This document shows positions 26,226-33,731 of a stretch of DNA of 64,000 nucleotides, in pieces (positions within the stretch are counted from its first letter, which is position 1; every line of letters begins with the position of its first letter). This DNA is from Thermoanaerobaculia bacterium (GTDB lineage Bacteria > Acidobacteriota > Thermoanaerobaculia > Thermoanaerobaculales > Sulfomarinibacteraceae): NCBI GenBank assembly GCA_027061805.1, contig JAMOWA010000068.1:1-64000 (forward strand), read 5' to 3'. Both the position numbers and the translations under genes were made by a program. Under the pieces are notes generated by a model. The model had not been told where the DNA came from. It did no database searches and saw nothing but the letters and a program-made list of their open reading frames with translations.

Positions 26226-26231
26226 AGTATA
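26226..26231 (-). promoter_or_regulatory. -10 box (TATACT) of a leaderless promoter
   Basis: Minus-strand TATACT ends six bases before GTG 26219; no Shine-Dalgarno sequence is present. Confidence 0.65.
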
Positions 26232-26235
26232 GCCG

Positions 26236-26623
26236 GGGGATATGGGAGGTGAAGGAGTGAAGACGTGAAGACGTCCCCCGCCCGCCCGGGAGGGCAGGGG
26301 GGCAGGGGCGAGGGAGAGAGGCTCGCAGAAGCCAGCGCGCGGAGGGGCACAGCCCCGGCGGTGTGTGGAGCCGGGACGGCGGACGCTCGCGTCCGCCAGC
26401 CACGGCGCCACACACCGCAGGCGCGGCCCTGCCGTGCCCCGCGCGCCACACCGTCACGGCCACGGCCACGGTCGCGGCCAGGGTCACGGACAGGGCCGGG
26501 GTCACGGACGGGGGCACGGTCACGGACGGGGGCACGGGACAGGGGCGCGGAGGAGCAGGGGAGCAGGGGAGAACGCGCTGCGTCCACCCTTGACATCCAC
26601 ACCGGAAGTGCTTCATTCGTTTC
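26236..26623 (+). repeat. Composite low-complexity repeat (nonamer block, palindrome, hexamer block)
   Basis: It begins with a GTGAAGGAGTGAAGACGTGA-type nonamer array, then the shared CGTCCCCCGCCCGCCCGGG string, then the nested palindrome listed separately (26335-26446), and ends in degenerate six-base units related to GTCACGGAC and GGACAGGGGC (about 26452-26560). Related blocks occur at 33450, 40811, 49381, 50076 and 57132. No coding function. Confidence 0.75.
26335..26446. repeat. Nested palindrome
   Basis: Three tiers of complementary arms share one centre: GCGCGC + GGGGCA (26335-26340, 26344-26349) with TGCCCC + GCGCGC (26435-26446); CGGTGTGTGG (26359-26368) with CCACACACCG (26408-26417); GGCGGACG (26378-26385) with CGTCCGCC (26390-26397) around a CTCG loop. 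The layout resembles the palindromes before the S23-type genes, but no gene follows. It could be a structured RNA or a REP-like DNA element. Confidence 0.85.
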
Positions 26624-26647
26624 ACGTTTCACGCTTCACGTTTCACG

Positions 26648-26679
26648 AAAAAAAACAGCCGCCCCCTCGCGGGGGCGGC
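26648..26679 (-). terminator. Intrinsic terminator of the cytochrome/porin operon
   Basis: On the minus strand, GCCGCCCCC-gcga-GGGGGCGGC is followed by TG and then eight T residues. It lies about 25 bases past the stop of the outer-membrane barrel gene at 26705 and is the clearest intrinsic terminator in the window. Confidence 0.92.
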
Positions 26680-26704
26680 CGGGTGTGCCTGGCGCCGTGA
26701 CCGG

Positions 26705-27955
26705 TCAGAACTTCCAGCTCGTGTACGCCCAGACCTTGCTCACGTCGCGGGAGTACTCGTCCGCGTCGTAGAAGGCGGCCTTGAGCGCGAAGGTCTGCTT
26801 CCAGCTGGTGGTGTAGGACGCCAGGAGGTCCCACTCCGAGCCGTAGCTGGCACCACCGGTGTTGGCGGAGAAGTCGTGGTAGATGGCGGCGAACTTCCAC
26901 GCCGCGGCCCTGTAGGCCAGGGAGAGGTAGAAGTCCTCGAGGCCGTTGGCCGGCGTCTTGAGGAAGATGTCGGCCCAGCCGTTCCAGGCGTGGAGCGTGG
27001 CCAGCGGCGTGGAGAAGGCGCCCTTGCCCGGCTCGCCCTCCAGCACCTCGTAGGCGAGCTTCGCGGTGAAGCCGCCGAAGGTTCCACCCACACCCGCCCG
27101 GTGGTACCAGGCGTCCACGTTGCCGGGGTTGTCACCCGCATCGCTCTGCCTGGCGATCTCGGCGTCGTAGAGGAGCTTCCAGGAGGAGAACGGCACGTTG
27201 CCGTGGTCCCTCACGCCGAAGGTCAGCGTGGAGGCGCCCGAGTCGGCCAGCCGCTCGTAGTCCACCAGGTAGCCGTAGCCCGTGAGGGTGTTGTTCTTCC
27301 CGAGCTTCCCCCCCAGGTTGAGCAGGTGGGTCCCCATGGGCTTCTGGTCACCGAAGATCCGGTTCTGGTTCCACACGTAGGCGTAGGTGAGCGTCACCCC
27401 GGGGATGAGCCCGGTGCCGAAGCGCAGCGCGTCGAAGGACTGGTGGAACTGGCGCCAGCCCACGTTGCCCACGAAGCGGACGTTGTCCAGCAGGATGGGC
27501 TGCCGGCCGAACTTGAGGAAGGTGTTCTCCGAGGCGAAGCGCCACTTCAGGAAACCCTGGTAGAAACCGGTGATGGATGGGTCGGCGATGACCGGACGGT
27601 CCGACACCCCGTTCCAGTCCCCGCCGGCCCCCTTGTCGTTGTGGCGGTTCTCCAGGCCCAGGTCCAGCACGCTCTGGAACTCGGCCGTGACGGAGAAGCC
27701 CTTCCACTCCCTGGTGGCGTAACCGAGGGCGAAGCGCAGGGTGGAGGCCTGCCCGGTGTCGTCGAAGCTGTCGTCGTCCACGTTCTCGTACCGGTACCGC
27801 AGGTTCAGCAGCACCTTCCCCCTGGTGATGGCGTCGCCGAAGGTGGCGGCGTCCTCGTCGGCCGCGGCCGCGGGCAGGGCGAGGGTGGCGCCGACCAGCG
27901 CCAGGGCCAGCGCCAGGGCGGTGACCCGCTTCGTTGTGAAGATTCTCGTTCTCAT
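26705..27955 (-). CDS. Outer-membrane beta-barrel, alginate-export-like porin
   Basis: 416 residues with a signal peptide (about 1-31, ending ALPAAAADE). Alternating amphipathic strands run throughout (LLNLRYRYENVDDDSF, WKGFSVTAEFQSVLDL) and the protein ends in Lys-Phe, the usual C-terminal aromatic of barrels. LRFGRQPILLDNVRFVGNVGWRQFHQSFDALRF-like sequence is characteristic of the alginate-export/AlgE-like family. It is the last gene behind the octahaem and NapC-like cytochromes, and a terminator follows, so it may admit or release the nitrogen compound they handle. The substrate is not inferable from sequence. Confidence 0.82.
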   Translation of the reverse strand: MRTRIFTTKRVTALALALALVGATLALPAAAADEDAATFGDAITRGKVLLNLRYRYENVDDDSFDDTGQASTLRFALGYATREWKGFSVTAEFQSVLDLGLENRHNDKGAGGDWNGVSDRPVIADPSITGFYQGFLKWRFASENTFLKFGRQPILLDNVRFVGNVGWRQFHQSFDALRFGTGLIPGVTLTYAYVWNQNRIFGDQKPMGTHLLNLGGKLGKNNTLTGYGYLVDYERLADSGASTLTFGVRDHGNVPFSSWKLLYDAEIARQSDAGDNPGNVDAWYHRAGVGGTFGGFTAKLAYEVLEGEPGKGAFSTPLATLHAWNGWADIFLKTPANGLEDFYLSLAYRAAAWKFAAIYHDFSANTGGASYGSEWDLLASYTTSWKQTFALKAAFYDADEYSRDVSKVWAYTSWKF

Positions 27956-28034
27956 GGTCTCTCGGTCCTCCTTGATGGACGTGGATTGCTCTGGAAAACG
28001 GGCTCCCCGCCCCGCGGCGGGGAGCCCGGGGCGG

Positions 28035-29519
28035 TCAGTGTCGGAACGAGCGGAGGAACTCCTGCCGGAGGTACTCCTGCTCGAACCGGAGGGGATCCTT
28101 CTCCCCGGGTGTCTCCAGGTTCCTGAAGGGGCCCGGAGCGTCGGTGGCGAGAATCGAGTGGCAGAGGGTGCAGTCGTCGGAGATCCAGTGTCCCCCCTCG
28201 TCCACCAGGTCCCGGTTGTGGCATCGGAAGCAGCCCTTGCTCTCCCGGTGGCCCATCAGGCTCGGGTAGGTGCCCCACGAGAGGTTCATGTAGGGGTGGA
28301 CGTTCCGTGTCCACGCCTCCTGCAGCGCCCCGATGGCCTCGTCGAGAGCCCTGGCCTGGCCTGCCAGGAGGTCGGGGTGGTTGCGCCGGTAGTAGCTCGC
28401 GACGCCGGAGGCGATGCCCCGCCGGGCCGCCTCCGCATCCGGGTACTCCGCCATCAGGGCCGCCACGGCCACCTTCTTGATGTGGGGCAGCGAGCGGTCG
28501 ATCCTCCCGAGGCGCATTCGCGTCTCGACCGCGCCCTCGGGTGTCTCGTAGATGTGGGTGGCGCGGTTGTGACAGTCCACGCAGTCCATGGTCCGGATGT
28601 CCTCGGCCCGCGGCTCCTCGTCCAGCCGGCGGTTCACGTACCGGGAGGTGGTGCCGTCCGGCCGGTCCACCTCCACCCAGATCATCTCCTGGCGCTCGTC
28701 GTCCAGCGAGGCGTACCGGACGTGGACGTCCCTGGCCACGTGCCAGTGGATGCCCCCCTCGTCCACGGTGCCGTTGACCTTCAGGCTGAGGGTCGTGTAG
28801 CGGGGCGTGGAGGCCTCGTCGTCGCCGTAGTGGACGATGGTCTTCAGGCGGTTGCCGTAGAACTTCTCCGGCCAGTGGCACTTCTCGCAGGTCTCCCGTG
28901 CCGGACGGAGCGTGTGGACCGGCGTCGGGATGGGACGCCGGTAGGTGTTGAAGGTGGCCAGCCAGATCTGCCGCAGGCCGTTGAGCTTGGCATCGATGTG
29001 GGCCCTGACGCCCTCGCCCACGTGGCACTCCACGCAGGCCACCCGGGCGTGGGGCGACTGCTGGTAGACCACCCACTCAGGGTTCATGACCTTGTGGCAG
29101 GCCGTGCCGCAGAAGTTGGGCTGGTCCATGAAGTGGAGCCCCGCCACGCTGGCCACCACGAGGATGAACACGTTGATGGTCGTCATGACCAGCAACGTCC
29201 GGATCAGCGGGGCGCCCAGTGGCGTCTCCTCCAGCTCCTCCTCGCCGAAACGCTGCGCCACCAGCTCCCTGAGGCTGAGGCCGGCCTCCTTCCTCGTGCG
29301 GTACCAGCCGATGGGAATCAGCAGGAGCCCCAGGACGAAGAGGGCCGGGAGGGTCATGAAGCTGATGAGGCCAACGTAGGCGTTGGTGACCACGCCGGTG
29401 AGGTTCGCCGCCAGGAACAGCAGGAACATCACCGCCGTGGAGGTCACCAGGACCACGCCGATCCGGCCCAGCCGGTCGATGGACAGGGCCCGTACGAACT
29501 TGAGATAGCGCCGGAACAT
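28035..29519 (-). CDS. NapC/NirT-type multihaem c cytochrome (quinol dehydrogenase)
   Basis: 494 residues. Three hydrophobic segments (about 20-42, 48-72, 110-130) anchor a periplasmic domain with six haem motifs: CGTACH (a CX3CH variant), CVECH, CEKCH, CVDCH, CFRCH and CTLCH. FCGTACHKVMNPEW matches the NapC/NrfH signature, whose methionine is a haem ligand or quinol-site residue. It probably passes electrons from menaquinol to the octahaem cytochrome encoded just upstream (8-base gap). Longer than ordinary NapC because of two extra N-terminal membrane helices and extra haems. Start has GAGGACC upstream. Confidence 0.88.
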   Translation of the reverse strand: MFRRYLKFVRALSIDRLGRIGVVLVTSTAVMFLLFLAANLTGVVTNAYVGLISFMTLPALFVLGLLLIPIGWYRTRKEAGLSLRELVAQRFGEEELEETPLGAPLIRTLLVMTTINVFILVVASVAGLHFMDQPNFCGTACHKVMNPEWVVYQQSPHARVACVECHVGEGVRAHIDAKLNGLRQIWLATFNTYRRPIPTPVHTLRPARETCEKCHWPEKFYGNRLKTIVHYGDDEASTPRYTTLSLKVNGTVDEGGIHWHVARDVHVRYASLDDERQEMIWVEVDRPDGTTSRYVNRRLDEEPRAEDIRTMDCVDCHNRATHIYETPEGAVETRMRLGRIDRSLPHIKKVAVAALMAEYPDAEAARRGIASGVASYYRRNHPDLLAGQARALDEAIGALQEAWTRNVHPYMNLSWGTYPSLMGHRESKGCFRCHNRDLVDEGGHWISDDCTLCHSILATDAPGPFRNLETPGEKDPLRFEQEYLRQEFLRSFRH

Positions 29520-29527
29520 GGCGGTCC

Positions 29528-30862
29528 TCAGTCGGACTCGAACAGGTTCTCGTACGTCTTCTGCATCTCGCCGGAACGGATCTCCTTCTTGAGCTCCTTG
29601 GTGGGCCGGTCAAGCCAGTCGTGCATCGGGTTCCTGGTGATCAGCTTCTCGATGAGCGCGTTGACCTCGGGGTCGTTGTAGGCCTCGGCCTCGGGCAGGA
29701 ACTTGAAGTAGAAGTGCTGGGCCACGTCGTAGAAACCGTGCCACCAGGTGTAGTCCGGCCCCATCATGGCGGCACCGTGACGTGCCCTGCGTCCCTCGTG
29801 GTGCCAGAGCTCCCAGTAGGTCCACTCGATCTTGTTGGAGAAGGCCGCCTTGTGCTTCATGAGACCCTTCTTCCGGATCAGGTTCATGATCTCTGTGGCG
29901 GGCTCGGCGAACTTCACGTTGTAGAGGCGCACCGTGGCGTCGAACTGGTAGAAGTGGCCGTCCACGAAGCGGTTCTCGTGGCACGCCGTGCACACCTCCT
30001 TCATGTTCTTGCGCTTGCGCTCGTGCTCCGGCTTGTACCTGGAGATGGGCGGCCGCAGGGTCCAGGCGATGCGCTGGCCCACGTCGTGGGTGACCTTCTG
30101 GGTCGAGGTGGCCGACATGTGGCAGGTGGCGCAGGTGGGGGCCGCGTTGTAGCTGACACCGGGGATCCAGACCGCCGCGTCCAGGTTCATCTCGTCGATG
30201 TTGGTGAAGTAGGCGTTGCCGTGCTTGGACTCCTCGTAGATCTCCTTCTGGGGATGGTCCGGGCCCAGGTGGCACTTGGAGCACGCCTCCGGCTGCCGCG
30301 CCTGCGCCCGCGAGAAGGCGTGGCGGGTGTGGCAGGCCGTGCACGAGCCCTTGGAGCCGTCGGGGTTCAGGCGGCCGATGCCAGAGTTGGGCCAGGACTT
30401 CTTCGGAAGCTTGTTGGGCGCCTTCTTGTCCACCACCACCCTGGTCCCGTGGCAGTTCTCGCAGCCCTGGATGGCCACGGGGGCCCCGCCCGCCACGTGG
30501 GCCAGGTAGGCGTCCTTGGAGTCGAGGATCTCACCAGCGGTGGCGTGGTAGGAGCTGGCCACCTCCTCGGCCTCCCTCTTGTGGCAGCGCCCACAGTCCC
30601 TGGGCGTCACCAGTGTGGCGATGAAGGCACCGTAGTGCTCGTAGGCGTCCGGCTCACGGCGCTCGGCCCGGTGGCAGTCGAGACAGGTCACGCTGTTGGC
30701 CGCGTGCTGGGAACCCAGCCACTGCTGGTAGAGCCCGGGGCTCTTCTCCTTGTGGCAGGTCATGCACTTGCCGGCCACCGTGGTCTTCTCCGTGGCGGCC
30801 CGCGCGCCCACCGCCAACCCGAGCATCACCACCACCAACACCACTCCACGGAATCCACGCAT
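29528..30862 (-). CDS. Octahaem c cytochrome, hydroxylamine oxidoreductase-like (probable nitrite/NO reductase)
   Basis: 444 residues with a signal peptide (about 1-22, ending ARAAT). Eight CxxCH motifs are present: CMTCH, CLDCH, CGRCH, CENCH, CTACH, CSKCH, CATCH and CTACH. The block HGAAMMGPDYTWWHGFYDV near the C terminus is characteristic of the HAO family. In non-nitrifiers such proteins paired with a NapC-like cytochrome are thought to reduce nitrite or hydroxylamine to ammonium. There are no other nitrification genes here, so a reductive role is favoured (inference). First gene of a three-gene operon; ATG 30862 is preceded by AAAGGAGG, and a TTGACCCGGGTCAA palindrome lies upstream. Confidence 0.88.
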   Translation of the reverse strand: MRGFRGVVLVVVMLGLAVGARAATEKTTVAGKCMTCHKEKSPGLYQQWLGSQHAANSVTCLDCHRAERREPDAYEHYGAFIATLVTPRDCGRCHKREAEEVASSYHATAGEILDSKDAYLAHVAGGAPVAIQGCENCHGTRVVVDKKAPNKLPKKSWPNSGIGRLNPDGSKGSCTACHTRHAFSRAQARQPEACSKCHLGPDHPQKEIYEESKHGNAYFTNIDEMNLDAAVWIPGVSYNAAPTCATCHMSATSTQKVTHDVGQRIAWTLRPPISRYKPEHERKRKNMKEVCTACHENRFVDGHFYQFDATVRLYNVKFAEPATEIMNLIRKKGLMKHKAAFSNKIEWTYWELWHHEGRRARHGAAMMGPDYTWWHGFYDVAQHFYFKFLPEAEAYNDPEVNALIEKLITRNPMHDWLDRPTKELKKEIRSGEMQKTYENLFESD

Positions 30863-30956
30863 CACTCTCCTCCTTTCGCACACCGGCACCCCACGGGCCA
30901 TACGCCTGGAGGACGACCGGAGAGCTGGATCACGACCTTGTCCCTCATTCGTCTCC

Positions 30957-30997
30957 ATTGTTGAACAACCACGAATCCGTGCATTGACCCGGGTCAA
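30957..30997 (-). promoter_or_regulatory. FNR-type operator and -10 box before the octahaem cytochrome operon
   Basis: TTGACCCGGGTCAA (30984-30997) is a perfect 14-bp palindrome matching the TTGAN6TCAA form used by FNR/DNR-type regulators. On the minus strand a candidate -10 box AACAAT (30962-30957) lies where a class II FNR promoter needs it: the palindrome centre falls about 41.5 bases before the predicted start near 30949. Arms GAATCCGTGC (30973-30982) and GCACGGATTC (31013-31022) flank the palindrome as a further inverted repeat. Confidence 0.55.
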
Positions 30998-31042
30998 GGA
31001 ACACCGGGAAACGCACGGATTCCTTCCGCCGTTGCTTCCCCA

Positions 31043-31585
31043 TCACAGCGGGGGAAACTCCGCGAGGATCCTGTGGACGGCCACCCGGATCTGCTCCTCC
31101 GTCCGCAGGCCGCCGGCCCCCGAGCCCGCGGCCACCGCGGACCAGACGGGCCTGTCGCGATCGCCCATCCAGACCGAGATCGTCAGGGACCCGGAGCGCT
31201 TCATGCCGAGCCCCACCGGAGCCGCCTCGGTGGACCCGCTCGAGGGCGCCTGGTTGCTCCGGCTCGCCGTGTGGTACTGGGACAGGCGGAACGAGACCCT
31301 GAAGTCGCAGGGAGCACCCTCCTTCTGGAGATAACCGCGCTGTTCCAGCTCCTCCTGGAGCGCCCGGCGCGCCATGTCCGCCGTGGCCTTGAGCGACTCA
31401 CCCTCACCCCGCTCGGCCCCACGGATCGTCGCCGGCGCCCAGCAGTAGGTCTTCATCCCGGAGAAGTCCACCCCCGGTGTCACGTCCGTCTTGACCTCGA
31501 AGTTCGAGGTGCTGGTGCTGGTGGAGCACCCCGTCCCCAGCACCGCCAGCATCACGCCCAGCCCCATGAGCAGCGCTCGTCGCAT
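31043..31585 (-). CDS. Lipoprotein, DUF4136-like
   Basis: 180 residues. The lipobox VLGTGC (Cys about residue 20) marks a lipoprotein signal; the mature protein begins with a Ser/Thr linker. VDFSGMKTYCWAP and the later LQEELEQRGYLQKEGAPCDFRVSFRL resemble DUF4136 proteins, small envelope lipoproteins of unknown function. ATG 31585 has GGAGGCGG upstream; the frame stays open further upstream but those starts would bury the signal peptide. Stands alone between the cytochrome operon and the divergent lnt. Confidence 0.78.
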   Translation of the reverse strand: MRRALLMGLGVMLAVLGTGCSTSTSTSNFEVKTDVTPGVDFSGMKTYCWAPATIRGAERGEGESLKATADMARRALQEELEQRGYLQKEGAPCDFRVSFRLSQYHTASRSNQAPSSGSTEAAPVGLGMKRSGSLTISVWMGDRDRPVWSAVAAGSGAGGLRTEEQIRVAVHRILAEFPPL

Positions 31586-31952
31586 CTGGTCCGCCTCCCC
31601 GTGCCACATCTCGTTGGTCTCCATCTGTGATGGTACTCCCATTATGCGCCTCCGGACACCGTTCCACCACCCCCCGGGAGGACAGTGACGGAGGGTGGCA
31701 GCGAGAGCCGAGGGAGGGGGAAGCGACCCTGGAAATGGAAATGGCGACAGGAATATCCGTCCGCGGATCCTCCGGACGGACGAACATGAACCAGTGGAGG
31801 CCGCACACCCTTCCCCTGAATTGGAGATCAGCCCTTCCGAGGCACGGGCACGTTCTTCGGGGCGGACCTCCAGCTCTGCCGGGAAGCATCCCTGGAGCCG
31901 AATCCAGCGGCCGTCCATCACCGCCGACGCGGGACTCCCCTATACTTCTGCC
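31586..31952. other. Intergenic between divergent genes
   Basis: About 370 bases. Contains one strong hairpin, TCCGTCCG (31756-31763) with CGGACGGA (31773-31780), and the lnt promoter at its right end. I see no further gene. Confidence 0.6.
31941..31946 (+). promoter_or_regulatory. -10 box (TATACT) of a leaderless lnt promoter
   Basis: TATACT ends six bases before GTG 31953 and there is no ribosome binding site in between. No matching -35 box at 17 bases. Confidence 0.65.
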
Positions 31953-33449
31953 GTGATTGCAGCCATGCTCGCCGCCACCTCGGGCCTCGCGCTGGCCCTC
32001 GCCCTGCCCGGGGCCGGCTGGGCCCCCCTGGTGCTGCTGTTCCCCGGCCTCCTGCTCGAGGCCGTCCACCGGAGCACCACCTGGCGGAGGGCGGCCCTGG
32101 CGGGCTGGCTGGGCGGCACGGTCCACTGGCTGGTGGCCACCAGCTGGATCCTCCCCGTCATGCACCACTACGGTGGCCTCCCCCTTGCGGCCGCGGTGGC
32201 GAGCCTGATGGCCATGTCCCTCCTGCTGGGGCTGACGTGGGCGGTGGCCGCGGGTGCCACCCGCGTGCTGCCGCCGGGGCTCCGGCCGTGGTTCTTCCCC
32301 CTCGCCTGGATCGCCGTGGAGGTGCTGCGGGAGCTCCCGGTCTACCGCTTCCCCTGGAACACCACGGCCTCGGTGCTCGCACCGTGGCCGGAGCTGCTCC
32401 AGTCGCTGCCCGTCTGGGGGGCCTCCGGCCTGGGGTGGGCGGTCACGGCCCTGGGCGCGGGGGCCTGGGCGGCCCTCCGCCGGGACACCCGTCTCTCCGG
32501 GGTCCTCCTCGCCCTCGTCGCGACCGCCGCCACTGCCGGCCTGACCCTGGTCTCGCCGGGACCGGGTGCCCCCGCGGGGCCGGCCCTGCGGGTGGCCGCC
32601 CTGCAGCCCGGCACCACCCTGGAGGAGAAGTGGGACCCCTCCCAGGCGGCAACCCTCGCCTCACGGGTCCTCGCCCAGACCCGGGACGCGGCCGCCTCCG
32701 GGGCGAGACTGATCCTCTGGCCGGAGAGCGCCATCCCCTACACGCTGGAGGCGGACCGCCGCTACCGGCACTTCGTGGAGGACCTCGCCTCGGACCTGGA
32801 CGTGACCCTCGTGCTCAACTCCATCGGCGCCGCCCCCACGGGGGGCTACACAAACTCGGCCTACGTGGTGACCCCCCGGGGCCTCTCCCCCCACCGCTAC
32901 GACAAGATCCGGCTCGTGCCCTTCGGCGAGTACGTCCCCGTGGTGGGCCGCTTCGCCTTCGCCGAGCCCCTGGTCCGCGAGGTGGGCCGCTTCACCCCCG
33001 GCACCGACTCGCGCCCCGTGGAGGCTGCGGGAACCCGGCTGGGGCTGGCCATCTGCTACGAGATCGTCTTCCCCTCCCTGGTGACCCGCGAGGTCCGGCA
33101 GGGTGCGGAGCTCCTGGTGACGCTCACCAACGACGGGTGGTACGGGTTCTCCTGGGCCCCCCGCCAGCACTTCGCCCAGGCCGTGCTCCGGGCCGTGGAG
33201 ACCCGCCGGTGGGTGGCCCGCGCAGCCCTCACCGGCATCTCCGGTTTCATCGACCCCACGGGCCGGGTGGTGAAGACCCTCCCCGTCGGTGCCTCCGGCA
33301 TCCTCGTGGCGGACGTTCAGCCCCTCACCGGCCTCACCCCGAGGGTCCGCCGGGGCGACTGGTGGGCCCTCCTCTGCGCGCTCGCCGCCGTCTTCCTGCT
33401 CCTGAGGGCGGCCCGGCAGCGCCCCGGCCCCCACCCACCCGCCCGGTGA
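31953..33449 (+). CDS. lnt: Apolipoprotein N-acyltransferase
   Basis: 498 residues. Six or so membrane helices in the first 210 residues precede a nitrilase-like periplasmic domain with the catalytic triad Glu258 (LWPESAIP), Lys318 (YDKIRLVPFGEYVP) and Cys368 (AICYEIVFPS). A last helix (WALLCALAAVFLLLRAA) closes the protein. It adds the third acyl chain to lipoproteins in the inner membrane, fitting the lipoproteins found nearby. GTG 31953 is preceded by TATACT at six bases, so the start is read as leaderless. Monocistronic; repeat sequence follows. Confidence 0.95.
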   Translation: MIAAMLAATSGLALALALPGAGWAPLVLLFPGLLLEAVHRSTTWRRAALAGWLGGTVHWLVATSWILPVMHHYGGLPLAAAVASLMAMSLLLGLTWAVAAGATRVLPPGLRPWFFPLAWIAVEVLRELPVYRFPWNTTASVLAPWPELLQSLPVWGASGLGWAVTALGAGAWAALRRDTRLSGVLLALVATAATAGLTLVSPGPGAPAGPALRVAALQPGTTLEEKWDPSQAATLASRVLAQTRDAAASGARLILWPESAIPYTLEADRRYRHFVEDLASDLDVTLVLNSIGAAPTGGYTNSAYVVTPRGLSPHRYDKIRLVPFGEYVPVVGRFAFAEPLVREVGRFTPGTDSRPVEAAGTRLGLAICYEIVFPSLVTREVRQGAELLVTLTNDGWYGFSWAPRQHFAQAVLRAVETRRWVARAALTGISGFIDPTGRVVKTLPVGASGILVADVQPLTGLTPRVRRGDWWALLCALAAVFLLLRAARQRPGPHPPAR

Positions 33450-33590
33450 AGACGTGAAGGGGTGAAGAGGTCCCCCACCCGGAGATGGCTCCGTCTCGAC
33501 GTCCGGGACCGTGACGGTGTCCGGGACCGTGTCCGTGTCCGTGACAGGGTCGGGGTCCGCGTCAGGGCCCGTGTCCCCCCGGGGGTGGGA
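33450..33590 (+). repeat. Nonamer/hexamer composite repeat
   Basis: Directly after the lnt stop come GTGAAGACG-type nonamers, the shared GGTCCCCCACCCGG string, then six-base units of the GTGTCC/GACCGT type to about 33575. It follows a plus-strand gene end, as do the blocks at 40811, 49381 and 57132. Confidence 0.75.
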
Positions 33591-33600
33591 ATGGAGGATC

Positions 33601-33683
33601 TGCCGGAGGTGGGGGTCGAACCCACACGGCCTTGCGGCCAGGGGATTTTAAGTCCCCTGCGTCTGCCATTCCGCCACTCCGGC
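33601..33683 (-). tRNA. tRNA-Leu (anticodon TAA)
   Basis: Read on the minus strand it starts GCCGGAG and its acceptor pairs with CTCCGGC. The anticodon arm is GGGGACT-TAA-AATCCCC, the long variable arm is TGGCCGCAAGGCCGT and the T arm GTGGGTTCGACCCCCAC. 83 bases, class II. CCA is not encoded (the discriminator A is followed by GATC), unlike tRNA-Thr. Confidence 0.96.
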
Positions 33684-33719
33684 GCCCTTCGTGGCCCCAT
33701 GGTACCCCACGTCCCGGGC

Positions 33720-33725
33720 TATACT
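33720..33725 (+). promoter_or_regulatory. -10 box (TATACT) of a leaderless promoter
   Basis: TATACT ends six bases before ATG 33732. The promoter region overlaps the presumed upstream region of the divergent tRNA-Leu gene. Confidence 0.65.
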
Positions 33726-33731
33726 GGCGCC

